From an uncultured Woeseiaceae bacterium (lineage in GTDB: Bacteria; Pseudomonadota; Gammaproteobacteria; Steroidobacterales; Woeseiaceae), in NCBI GenBank assembly GCA_947259285.1, contig CAMYMR010000013.1, positions 16,189 through 80,188 on the forward strand: DNA of 64,000 bases, given 5' to 3'. Made by a program: the position numbers and the translations under genes. This document shows, one piece after another, positions 20,265-30,102 of this stretch. How positions within the stretch are numbered: position 1 is the stretch's first letter; each line of letters starts with the position of its first letter. The notes below the pieces were generated by a model that was not told the DNA's origin, did no database searches, and saw only the letters and a list, made by a program, of their open reading frames with translations.

Positions 20265-22255
20265 ATGCATGAGCAAACAAGACGAGCGCCACCTATGTGG
20301 GCGAGGACTATGCCGCACGATTTGGCAACGCTACGGGCTATGACGATAAAGGCGGCTACGCCAACGTGGATGGACACGGACGTTATTCGAGCGACGGCTA
20401 TCAACTGGACTGGATGATCGAAGACCTGGCGCTCGACTCACGGGTCTTCGAACTGGACGGCGGCAGGCAGGGCACTTTCGGTTTCCATGTCGGGTACCGC
20501 GAGCTGCCCTACCGTCAGTTCGACACCACGCGCACCGTTTTCGAGCCTTCTCAATCGGATACGTTGACGCTACCGGGCTCATGGGTTCCTGCCGGTCTGA
20601 CCACCGACATGCCGCGCTTGTCCTCGTCGCTGCGGCGACAGACCATCGAAAGCGATCGCCAGATCATCAGTCTCGGTGGCGACTGGCAGCCGGCCCGGGC
20701 ATTTCGACTTTACGCCGACTTCCAGCGACAGAACCGGGATGGCATCGAAATCAAGGCCGGATCCAGCTACACGCAGGCATCGCTGCTGCCGCGATGGATT
20801 GATTATGAGACGGACCAGGTCGATGCCGGGGTTCAGTACGCGACGGATCGTGCCAGCCTGACGCTCGCGTTTTATGGCTCCTACTTCAGTAACGCGAATC
20901 CCGCGTTAACCTGGGACATACCGTTTACGTCGACGCCGGGTTCCGGCCAGTATCGTATGGCCATGGCGCCAGACAATGAATTCCAGCAGGTCTCGCTGTC
21001 GGGCGCTTATCGGTTCACGCAGTGGGACACGATCGTGGCCTTTAACGCGGCGTCCGGAAGTGGTGAGCAGAATGAGCCGCTGCTGGCGTACACCAACAAC
21101 CCGGGGGTGAGCGCCGACGCATTACCGGTCAGTTCGCTGAACGGCGATGTCGATACCGCGAACTACGCGTTGACGGTGACGGCTCGTCCGTTGCCGAAAG
21201 GACGCGTCAAGTTCGCCTATCGATATGATGAGCGAGAAAACAATACGCTGCGGTCGAGCTGGAATCGCGTTATCACCGACTTATTTGTGTCCGGCGATAT
21301 CGAGCAGAATGTCCCGTACAGCTTCGAGCGCTCGACGATCAGCCTGAGCGGCGAACTCGTCGTCTGGAAGGGCATTCGCCTGTCCGCCGGAGGTGAGCGC
21401 AAAGAAATCGACCGCGATTTCCAGGAAGTCGCCGAACACACGATCGATGCCGGCTGGGGACAGGCCCGCTGGCGACCGCTCGCCTGGCTGGACCTGCGCA
21501 TTAAAGGGGGCGCCGAAGAACGCGATATCGATCGCTACGATGAAACGGTCGCCATAAGCCTGGGTCAGAATCCGCTGCTCCGGAAATACAATCTCGCCTA
21601 CCGCTATCGCAGTTATGGAGAATTCATCGCATCGGTAACGCCCGTTGATTCGTCGGTTTCTCTAAGCACTACGGTGCTTTACGCCGACGACCGCTACAAC
21701 AAGTCGCTACTGGGCATGACGGACAGCGAAGAAGTTCGCGCGACGGTCGATCTCAACTGGGCAGCCTCGGAGAACTCGTCGCTATACCTGGTGCTCGGTT
21801 ACGAGAATATCGATGCCCTGCAGCTGGGCAGCGAGCAGTTCGACGTCTGGGACTGGAGCGCGACGCATGACGACACGTTCAATCATTTCGGCGCGGGCTT
21901 TCACTGGCGCGAGGCCGACGGCAAATACGATATCCGCTTCGACTACAATCGCAGCGATGGCGAAACCACGGTCGATATCTTAAGTGTCAGCGGCGGCCCG
22001 AGCCGACTTCCCGATCTGACGTCGACGCTCGACACCGCGAGCGTCGAGGCCGCCTATCGCTGGTCGGATCGAGTCGACGCAACGCTGGATCTGCGCTACG
22101 AGAAATTCGATGTGGATGACTATGCGTTGGTGTCACCCAGTACCGTACCCACGGTCCTTACACTGGACGCAAAGCCCTACGACTACGACGTCTGGGCGTT
22201 GGGCATCGGTTTTCGATACAGATTCGGCGACCGCGATATCGAACTCGCCGACTAG
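20265..22255 (+). pseudogene. MtrB/PioB-family outer-membrane beta-barrel, 5' end lost (no signal peptide; frame disrupted)
   Basis: Frame from 20297 aligns with MtrB from inside the mature region; RBS AGGAG + ATG at 20265 (MHEQTRR) is in another frame; in-frame TGA at 20270-20272. Confidence 0.7.
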
Positions 22256-23301
22256 GGCCTGTTAACAGTTGCCAGATCGCTACGTTGCCGGGCAGATTCC
22301 AACATGTCGAGCAGGAACCCGCGAAACGCCAGCTTCTGGGCCGGGTCGATGATATTGATGGCGCGCAGCCCGGTCAGCTTCTTCACCAGCGCCACGGCCG
22401 CCGACGTTTGTGCCGCGGGGCCCGTCACGAGGTCCGGCGTCAGACCGAAGGCCTTTTGTACCCCGACGACCGCGTAGGGATCCGAGGCGCAAAGGATCGC
22501 GCAAACGATATTGTCGCCCAGCTCATCCATTACGGCTTCGCCGTTATAGGGCTCCAATGGCGAGGCGCCAGCCTCGACCACCACGAGATCGGGTCTGCGA
22601 TCATTGATGTGGTTGAGTAGCGGTCTTATCGACGCACGAAAAACTGCCTCAGGCACAACCGTTGATGGCAAACCGGCATCGACGAAATCGTAAATCTCTC
22701 GCGCCCCGGTTTTGAGGAAACTCAGAATACCGCGGTATCGCGCAGCGCCGGTCAATTTTGCGCCGATAACGAACAGCCCGGCGCGATCCAGCTCCTTGCA
22801 GACGCGGCGACCGGCGGTCGTCTTTCCGGCCGACATCGATGTGCCGAACAGCAGCACCGTGGGAACATCGTATTCATGCGTATCTGACCGCATCGCGAAG
22901 TCTGACATCCTGACTTTACGCCCGTCACGACACAGGTGCCCCTGGTACTTCAGCTCCAACGGGTCCGGCAGCAGCGTCGACTTGGAGGTAAAGACAGCCA
23001 TGAGACCCGCACTGGTCAGCGCGTGCATGATGCCGTCTTCCTTGATATCGGCCCAGCCGCCAACGCCCTCGAGGGTCGCGGCACGATCGCCCAGGGCCCC
23101 GACGACCCAGTCGCCGGCTTCGACCTTCACCAAAAGACCGCTGCGATCCTCGATGCGATAAAGTGGCGTCCAGCGGCCGACCACTTCGCCCTGAACGTAG
23201 TCGCCGGTGGCCCACTCGGATCGATCCAGTTCGACCAGGTCGAAGTTGCTGTTGCCGAAATCGGCAATACGGGCGACTGAACCGTATACCCTTGTGCTCA
23301 T
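22252..23301 (-). CDS. DUF1611-family P-loop protein; last residues encoded by a MITE-like end
   Basis: PTVLLFGTSMSAGKTTAGRRVCKELDRAG; typical DUF1611 architecture. Confidence 0.8.
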   Translation of the reverse strand: MSTRVYGSVARIADFGNSNFDLVELDRSEWATGDYVQGEVVGRWTPLYRIEDRSGLLVKVEAGDWVVGALGDRAATLEGVGGWADIKEDGIMHALTSAGLMAVFTSKSTLLPDPLELKYQGHLCRDGRKVRMSDFAMRSDTHEYDVPTVLLFGTSMSAGKTTAGRRVCKELDRAGLFVIGAKLTGAARYRGILSFLKTGAREIYDFVDAGLPSTVVPEAVFRASIRPLLNHINDRRPDLVVVEAGASPLEPYNGEAVMDELGDNIVCAILCASDPYAVVGVQKAFGLTPDLVTGPAAQTSAAVALVKKLTGLRAINIIDPAQKLAFRGFLLDMLESARQRSDLATVNRP

Positions 23302-23316
23302 CGTCTCATGGCTCGC

Positions 23317-24480
23317 CTAATTCTCTATCGGCGGCGCTGTCAACAACATCGTCAGCAACGCCGTTCGTTCGAGCGTTCTGTCGATCAAGAGGTGTTCGTG
23401 CACGGCATGCGCTCCATCCCCGACCGCGCCGAGTCCGTCCAGCGTTGCCGTGTATTGACTCGCGGTGTTACCGTCCGATCCGCCACCCGCACGAGTCTCT
23501 TGCAGCTCAAGTCCAAGCGCTTCACCGGCGCTCTTCGCTAGCTTCCACAACTGTCGGTTACGCGGCGTCGACTGCATCGCCGGTCGGCCGATGCGGCCTT
23601 CGATGTGCAGGCGGACGTTTGGCGTCGTCGGTTTGATGGCATGAATAATCCGTTCGATTTCTTCACCCGCCTCAACGGTTGGTACGCGAACGTCCACGAC
23701 CGCCTTGCTGTGCGGTGCGATGACGTTCGGCTGGATGCCGCCGTCAACCGTGCCAACGTTTACGGTAATGCCCTGTTCAACGTCGTTCAGTTCGAACAGT
23801 CTCTGGATGATATGCGACAGCTCGAGGATTGCGCTGGCTCCCGATTCAGGATCGAGCCCTGCGTGCGCCGCTTTGCCATAGACCGTAACCGTAAACCGGC
23901 CGATGCCTTTGCGTTCGGTCTTGATGTCGCCGCGTTGCCCGAGCGCAGGCTCCATGACCAGCGTCCGATCCGCGTGCTCCGCCAGCCAACGGACGTAACG
24001 AGTCGAGGTGCGGCTGCCGATCTCCTCATCCGCATTCACGAACACGATCGGAACGACCGGCGTTTTCAGATCGAGATCGCGAATTGCACCCAGTGCCAGC
24101 ACGATCTGTGCGAGCCCCGCCTTCATATCGAAGGTGCCGGGGCCATGTATCACATTGCCGTCGACTGTGAAGGGACGATCGTTCAGCGTCCCTACCGGCC
24201 AAACGGTGTCGTAGTGACCCAGCAGCAGCTGCGAGCGACTCCGTTTCGGTCGATTTGCTGGCACCGCGAAGACGTGCCTCGGTTTATTCGGCACGCCCGA
24301 CTCTCGAGAATCGTATCCGACGCCCGCTAATGCCAGGCGAAGGACACGTCGTACCTCGTCGTGACTCTCGGGTTCGGCGGATGGTGACTCTGCCTCTACC
24401 AGCGCCTTCGTCAGGCTTACGAATGTCGACGACTGGTCCTTTACGTAGTCGAGAATCCTGGATGCCGTCGTTGCAGACAT
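23317..24480 (-). CDS. M20-family metallopeptidase (glutamate carboxypeptidase-like)
   Basis: LLLGHYDTVWPVG; GPGTFDMKAGLAQ; NADEEIGS. Confidence 0.9.
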   Translation of the reverse strand: MSATTASRILDYVKDQSSTFVSLTKALVEAESPSAEPESHDEVRRVLRLALAGVGYDSRESGVPNKPRHVFAVPANRPKRSRSQLLLGHYDTVWPVGTLNDRPFTVDGNVIHGPGTFDMKAGLAQIVLALGAIRDLDLKTPVVPIVFVNADEEIGSRTSTRYVRWLAEHADRTLVMEPALGQRGDIKTERKGIGRFTVTVYGKAAHAGLDPESGASAILELSHIIQRLFELNDVEQGITVNVGTVDGGIQPNVIAPHSKAVVDVRVPTVEAGEEIERIIHAIKPTTPNVRLHIEGRIGRPAMQSTPRNRQLWKLAKSAGEALGLELQETRAGGGSDGNTASQYTATLDGLGAVGDGAHAVHEHLLIDRTLERTALLTMLLTAPPIEN

Positions 24481-24487
24481 GGTGGCG

Positions 24488-25099
24488 TTACTTCTTCATT
24501 GACTCCGGGAAGGGAAACGCATTGGAACGATCGATCGTCGCGAACCGTCCCGGCGAAAGGTACGCAAACAGCGGGGCATCGTGAATCGTCTCCTGATCGT
24601 CGGCTTCGGCATGACGCAAGAAACTCTCTTCTGCGTAAGCGGCAATGATCTCGCCGGTGATCAGGCAGTTCTCCCCGAAGCCATCGATGGTTCTGAAATG
24701 CCGGCACTCGAAGAACAGGTAACCATCCTCGATAAACGCCCCGTCAATCTGTTTGGCCGGAAACGTGCTCAAATAGTCGATGACGGGCTTGCCGCCGTCG
24801 TCGAGGCGGGGCGATGCGGCCAGGCTGGTGATGAGTACCTGTGAGGGCTTCGGATAGCTGACCGTGAATACCCCTGTGCGATCGATATTGCTGCAGGTGC
24901 TGTGTCGCGGCGTGCAGACGAAGCCGAAGTAATTCCGCCACCCCATCGGCGTCACCATGTGTTTGGGCGCCAGATCCAATGCACCGTCGGAATCCTTGGT
25001 TCCGATCAGCACGAGTGGAGCAACCATAAAGAACTGGTCCCAGACCGGTACGGAGGTGTCGACGTCAACCACGTTTTTTCTTGCTGAAGGCTCCGTCAT
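24488..25099 (-). CDS. Flavin reductase-like (FMN-binding split barrel) protein
   Basis: LIGTKDSDGALDLAPKHMVTPMGWRNYFGFVCTPRHSTCSNIDRTGVFTVSYP. Confidence 0.75.
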   Translation of the reverse strand: MTEPSARKNVVDVDTSVPVWDQFFMVAPLVLIGTKDSDGALDLAPKHMVTPMGWRNYFGFVCTPRHSTCSNIDRTGVFTVSYPKPSQVLITSLAASPRLDDGGKPVIDYLSTFPAKQIDGAFIEDGYLFFECRHFRTIDGFGENCLITGEIIAAYAEESFLRHAEADDQETIHDAPLFAYLSPGRFATIDRSNAFPFPESMKK

Positions 25100-25250
25100 A
25101 GCGATACCTGCTGCCAACAAATCCCCACCTTCCAGCTTATAGCAGCGGCGGTTGGTGCAAATAGGTAGATGCACTACGTCGGCCGGCGCTTCGCGAAGCT
25201 CGCCAAGAGGTTTCTGCTATAGTCGCGTGTCACATTCAGGAGCAATAAAC

Positions 25251-25679
25251 ATGGCAGCAGCAAAATCCGGGGACACGGTTCGCATTCATTACACGGGAAC
25301 ACTGGGCGACGGCACCCAGTTCGACAGTTCGGCCGGGCGCGACCCGCTGGAATTTGCGCTCGGCGGTGGCCAGGTCATTCCGGGCTTCGACAGCGCCGTG
25401 ACCGGCATGGCGGTCGGCGATCAAAAAACTGTAACGATCGAGCCGGACGATGCCTACGGCCAGCGGCACGAGCAGCTGGTGCAGCAGGTGCCACGAGACA
25501 CCCTGCCTGACAGCATCGATCCGACGGTAGGCATGCAGCTGCAAAGCCAGAGCCCGGACGGACAGGTCATGAATCTGGTCATCGTTGAGGTAGACGACGA
25601 GTCGATCACGCTGGATGCCAACCATCCCTTGTCCGGACAGGCGCTGACGTTTGCGATCGAGCTCGTCGAGATCGTCTGA
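25251..25679 (+). CDS. FKBP-type peptidyl-prolyl isomerase, SlyD-like two-domain form without His-rich tail
   Basis: DTVRIHYTGTLGDGTQFDSSAGRDPLEFALGGGQVIPGFDSAV. Confidence 0.92.
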   Translation: MAAAKSGDTVRIHYTGTLGDGTQFDSSAGRDPLEFALGGGQVIPGFDSAVTGMAVGDQKTVTIEPDDAYGQRHEQLVQQVPRDTLPDSIDPTVGMQLQSQSPDGQVMNLVIVEVDDESITLDANHPLSGQALTFAIELVEIV

Positions 25680-25697
25680 GCAACAGACCCTTTATCG

Positions 25698-26240
25698 TCA
25701 GCAGATTCGCGGCAGCGGATCGTCCTCGAGCTCTTCGAGAAAACGCTCTCCGCCCAGGGGCGTCTCCAGAATCACCCGGGTCTCGGAGGCGACGATACGC
25801 CCGATCCTGGCGGCACCCTCACCCTCCGGCAGGGCGCGCCATATCGCCAGCGCGGTATCCACCTGTTGTGGCGCGACGACGGCGACGACGCGACCCTCGC
25901 AAGCCAGGTAGTAAGGGTCGTAGCCCAGCATGTCGCACACCGACTGCACGGGCTCGCGCACCGGGATCGTCGCCTCGAAGCGCACGCCGAGGCCGGTAGC
26001 CTTGATAATTTCGTGGCCGATCGAAGCGAGGCCGCCGCGCGTCGGATCCCGCATGAAGCGAAGCCCGTCCAGGGCCAGCAGCGGCTCGGTCAGGTTCATC
26101 ACGGGACCCGCGTCGGAAATGAGGTCGCCGCGCAGGCCGAATTCCTCGCGTGCAAGCATTACCGCCGTGCCATGATCACCAACGGGACCGCTGACAATCA
26201 GGACGTCGCCATCCTCTATCAATCGCATCGCCGGCCTCAC
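25698..26240 (-). pseudogene. hypE: HypE C-terminal half (AIRS_C domain), separated by frameshift from N-terminal half
   Basis: DGDVLIVSGPVGDHGTAVM...FMRDPTRGGLAS...PLPRIC terminal Cys motif. Confidence 0.85.
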
Positions 26241-26683
26241 GCCCGGAAGCCCGCCAGGTAAATGCCGCCGCCCTCGCCTCGACGCACAACCTTGGTGTCG
26301 CCCGCGCTGATTCTTACGCCGGCTTCGACGGCTGCCGTGTTGAGGCTCGCAACGATACGCTCGAGCCGGGCAATTTCGAAGCCCTCCTCGATGAATGCAT
26401 TTAGCGTCAGGTACATCGGACGCGCACCGGAGACCGCAAGATCGTTGGTGGTGCCATGCACTGCCAGGGAACCGATGTCACCACCGGGAAACTCGAGCGG
26501 CTGAACCGTAAAGCCGTCGGTGGTGATCATGACCTCCTCACCGCCGAGATCGATCGGGACGGCATCAGCCTGTACGTCAATCTTGCTGCCGGCCAGCTGC
26601 TGCGCGAACACCTCCTCGATCAGCTCGCGCATGAAGCGACCGCCGTTGCCATGCGCGAGCGAAATGCGGTCATCTTCCATCAT
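26237..26683 (-). pseudogene. hypE: HypE N-terminal half (AIRS_N domain)
   Basis: ISLAHGNGGRFMRELIEEVF...TDGFTVQPLEFPGGDIGSLAVHGTTNDLAVSGARP...SAGDTKVV; stops at TGA overlapping GTG of second half. Confidence 0.85.
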
Positions 26684-29021
26684 TTGTCTCCCGTTGTTGC
26701 CGGGCATCACGAGCCGCGACCTCCGCCGCCTGGCCGAAACTCAGTGCAGCGTCGTTGCACGGCAACATTTGCGGCAAACGGACCTTGAATCCGGCGTCCT
26801 GCAGGAGGTTCAGCGCTTGCTCTGTCAGCACGCGATTCTGGAAGACGCCGCCGCACAGGCCGACGTTGTCGATGGCGTGCTTTTCGCGCACGGACTCGGC
26901 CTGCCGCAGGATCGCGGTCGCAATGCTGGAGTGAAAAACTTCGGCACGTGCTGCAGGGTCTCGGTGACGGTCGGAAATCACCTCGAGCAACGGTTGCCAG
27001 TCGCTGCGCAGCACACCGTTTGCATCCGAATTGACCGGCAGCTCAACCGCGGGCGCCGCGCCGCGACACAGAGACTCGAGGACCATCGGACCCTGCGCCT
27101 CGAAACTCGTAACCGGCAGGTCGCAGATAATGGCCGCCGCGGCATCGAACAGCCGCCCGGCAGCGCTGGTCTCCGGACAATTCAGTCGATTTTGCCATGC
27201 GGCCTGGGCAAGACCGTCCGGGTCGGGACAGTCGGGCCACAATCGATCGCATTCCCAGTGCAGCGCAGCGGCGCTGCGCCAGGGTTCTCGCCCGGCCCGC
27301 TCGCCCCCCGGCAGTCGAAACTTTCTCAGGCTTGCCACGCGCCGCCAGTAACCCGGAACACCCAGCAGGGCTTCTCCACCCCAGAGCGTCTCATCCTCGC
27401 CGAGACCGACACCGTCCCAGGCGAACATCAGCCACTGCCCGGGTTGATCGAGCTCCGCGGCGACGGCGCTTGCATGCGCCTGGTGGTGCCAGACGCGCTC
27501 GACGGGCAATTCGGACTGGCGCAGTGCCCAGCGATGCGTGGTATAGCCGGGGTGTGCGTCACAGGCTATGCGGGCAGCGCGTACGCCGTATAATGCCTGC
27601 AGGTCAGCGGCGACCTGCTCGAAGACCGCGAGGCTCCTCGGGCTGTCCATTTCGCCGATATGCGGTGAGACAACCACGCGATTGCCCCAGCTCAGTGCCA
27701 GCGTGCCTTTCATGTGGCCGCCAACGGCCAACAGCGGCACTGTCTGCGGGCACGGCAGTTCAAGCTCCCGCGGCGCGGCGCCACGGCCGATGCGGAGTGG
27801 TCGCATCTCATCATCGATACGGCGGAACACCGGGTCATCGGCCGGCCGCACGATGGGCCGGTCATGTTGCAGGAATCCATCGGCGATTTTCCCGAGGCGC
27901 GCCGACGCCTCCCTGTTATCGGTCAGCACCGGCTCGCCGCTGATATTCCCCGATGTCGCGACAACCGGACCATCGAGCTCGTGCAGCAGCATTTGGTGCA
28001 GCGGACTGTAGGGCAGGAAGACGCCGATTTCTGCCAGTCCGGGCGCGACATTACCGGCCAGCGTACAGCCTGGACTCTTCGTCGCCAGTACGATCGGCCG
28101 GATCGGGCCGGCAGCGAGTTCCGCCTCCTTTGCGCGCAGGTCGACAAAGCCACGCGCGGCATCGAGCCCGTCACTCCCCTGCAGCGGAAACATGACGGCC
28201 AACGGTTTATGCGGACGGCGTTTTCTCTCGCGCAGTTTTTCGACGGCCATGTCATTGCATGCGTCGCAGACGACATGATAGCCGCCGATTCCCTTGACGG
28301 CGATGACGGAACCATCGCGTATCGCCTCGACGGCAGCGCTCAGTGCCTGGTGCGTGTCCGCGATATCGGCCCGACCGGTTGCCTCAAACGTCAGCTGCGG
28401 CCCGCATTCGGGACAGGCAACCGGCTCCGCGTGAAAGCGACGATCGAGCGGATCACGATACTCCCTTTCGCAGTCTGCACACAGCGGAAAGCCGGCCATG
28501 CTTGTGTTCGGGCGATCGTAGGGCAGTGCTTCAATCAGCGTGTAGCGCGGCCCGCACTGCGTGCAGTTGATAAAAGGATAGCGATAGCGGCGATCCTTTG
28601 GATCCTGCAGTTCGGCGCGGCAGTCGTCGCACATGAAGTAATCGGGCGGCACAAACACCTGTGCGTCGGCACTTGCCGAGCTCGTTACGATTTCGAAGCG
28701 CTCCGCAAGTGGTACATCGATCGATTCAACGCGCGTTATCTCCGGACGCGACAGCGGTGGCGCTTTCGCCACGATGTCGCCTTGAAACTTCGCAAGATCA
28801 GACACGCGACCGACCGCGACGACCTCGACTTCGCCGAGTTTATTCTGCACCGATCCGCGCAGGCTGTTCTCGAGGGCGAGCCGGTAAACGAACGGGCGAA
28901 AACCGACGCCCTGTACATGACCCGCGAGGGTTATCCGGGCTGCCGCAACGTCGTCCTTGAGTCGCTCCGCCGCATCAGCCAACGGCTCTCCCCTTCTTGT
29001 CGCCTTCCCACTCGTTGTCAC
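26670..29021 (-). CDS. hypF: Carbamoyltransferase HypF (start approximate)
   Basis: Acylphosphatase motif GHVQGVGFRPFVYRLA; zinc fingers CDDC/CTQCG/CADC/CPECG; C-terminal carbamoyltransferase domain. Confidence 0.93.
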   Translation of the reverse strand: MTTSGKATRRGEPLADAAERLKDDVAAARITLAGHVQGVGFRPFVYRLALENSLRGSVQNKLGEVEVVAVGRVSDLAKFQGDIVAKAPPLSRPEITRVESIDVPLAERFEIVTSSASADAQVFVPPDYFMCDDCRAELQDPKDRRYRYPFINCTQCGPRYTLIEALPYDRPNTSMAGFPLCADCEREYRDPLDRRFHAEPVACPECGPQLTFEATGRADIADTHQALSAAVEAIRDGSVIAVKGIGGYHVVCDACNDMAVEKLRERKRRPHKPLAVMFPLQGSDGLDAARGFVDLRAKEAELAAGPIRPIVLATKSPGCTLAGNVAPGLAEIGVFLPYSPLHQMLLHELDGPVVATSGNISGEPVLTDNREASARLGKIADGFLQHDRPIVRPADDPVFRRIDDEMRPLRIGRGAAPRELELPCPQTVPLLAVGGHMKGTLALSWGNRVVVSPHIGEMDSPRSLAVFEQVAADLQALYGVRAARIACDAHPGYTTHRWALRQSELPVERVWHHQAHASAVAAELDQPGQWLMFAWDGVGLGEDETLWGGEALLGVPGYWRRVASLRKFRLPGGERAGREPWRSAAALHWECDRLWPDCPDPDGLAQAAWQNRLNCPETSAAGRLFDAAAAIICDLPVTSFEAQGPMVLESLCRGAAPAVELPVNSDANGVLRSDWQPLLEVISDRHRDPAARAEVFHSSIATAILRQAESVREKHAIDNVGLCGGVFQNRVLTEQALNLLQDAGFKVRLPQMLPCNDAALSFGQAAEVAARDARQQRETNDGR

Positions 29022-30102
29022 GGTATCCGGCAGACCACCAGATCCGGCAGGCACCTTCGTCCGACACCATGCATGGGCCAATCGGTTTTCTCGGCGTGCA
29101 CGCCGCACCGTAGAGTCGGCATTGATTCGGGTAAATCTTGCCCAGCACGACCTTGGCGCAGTCACAGCCGGGCGGCATTTCACCGACCCGTTTACGCGAT
29201 TCATCGGCGTAGGAGCGAAACCGCTGACGCGCGTCATGGGCGGCATAGGCCTCGCGAAGCGCGAAGCCGGACCTGGGGATGACGCCGATGCCACGCCAGT
29301 TCGCATCGACGACGTCCATCACCTGCTCGAGCTGCCGGCGCGCTTCGACGTTGCCGCCGGCTCGAACAACTTCGGGATAACAGTTATCGAGGAAGTGTCT
29401 TTCTTCCTTGAGTTGGCGCAGCACGGAGTACATCGCTGCCAACAGCGAGACCGATGTGAATCCGGCGACCGCCGCCGGAATGTCGTGCTTGTCGACGACG
29501 AACTCCCATTCCTCCGGTCCCATGACGGTCGACACGTGCCCCGGCGCAATCAGCGCGTCGAAACCGGGCGTGTCAGAATCCAGCAACAGGGCAACGGCGG
29601 GCCAGGTTAGCCGGCCGGAGAGCAGCACCAGCAGGTTGTCCGGCGCGCCTTCGGCAAGCATGGATGCCACCGGCGCCGTCGTCGTTTCGAAACCGGCGGC
29701 GAAGAAAACGACCGGCCGCGACGGGTCTTCCTCCGCAATGCGAACGGCGTCTATCGGTGAAGCGATCGGGCGGATATCCGCGCCAGCGGCTTTCGCCTGT
29801 TCCAGAGAACGCGGTTCGCGCTTCGGCGCATTGACCGGTACGCGCAGCATGTCGCCAAACGCGACGAGGGTGATGTCTTCATGAAGCGCGAGCTGAATCG
29901 CCTCGTAGACATCTTCCTCGGGGCAGATGCAAACCGGACAGCCGGGCCCGGGTACCAGCTCGACGTTACCAGGAAGAACCGCCCGCAAACCCGCAGCCGA
30001 GATTGATCGCTCGTGACCACCGCACACATTCATGATTCGCACAGGCCGATCGAAATCGAGCGCATTGATCGCCTGCAAGCGGTCGGCGGCGCCCATAGTC
30101 AT
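28975..30102 (-). CDS. hypD: Hydrogenase maturation protein HypD
   Basis: MNVCGGHE, GPGCPVCICP, GFETTTAP, CDCAKVVLG. Confidence 0.95.
   Translation of the reverse strand: MTMGAADRLQAINALDFDRPVRIMNVCGGHERSISAAGLRAVLPGNVELVPGPGCPVCICPEEDVYEAIQLALHEDITLVAFGDMLRVPVNAPKREPRSLEQAKAAGADIRPIASPIDAVRIAEEDPSRPVVFFAAGFETTTAPVASMLAEGAPDNLLVLLSGRLTWPAVALLLDSDTPGFDALIAPGHVSTVMGPEEWEFVVDKHDIPAAVAGFTSVSLLAAMYSVLRQLKEERHFLDNCYPEVVRAGGNVEARRQLEQVMDVVDANWRGIGVIPRSGFALREAYAAHDARQRFRSYADESRKRVGEMPPGCDCAKVVLGKIYPNQCRLYGAACTPRKPIGPCMVSDEGACRIWWSAGYRDNEWEGDKKGRAVG

Noticed and set aside
25678-25695. AACAGACCCTTTA after the FKBP gene as another MITE terminus
   Set aside because: Only ~9 bases match the element end; insufficient.
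27714-29282. 522-aa plus-strand ORF opposite hypF/hypD
   Set aside because: Antisense shadow; hypF and hypD motifs are on the minus strand.
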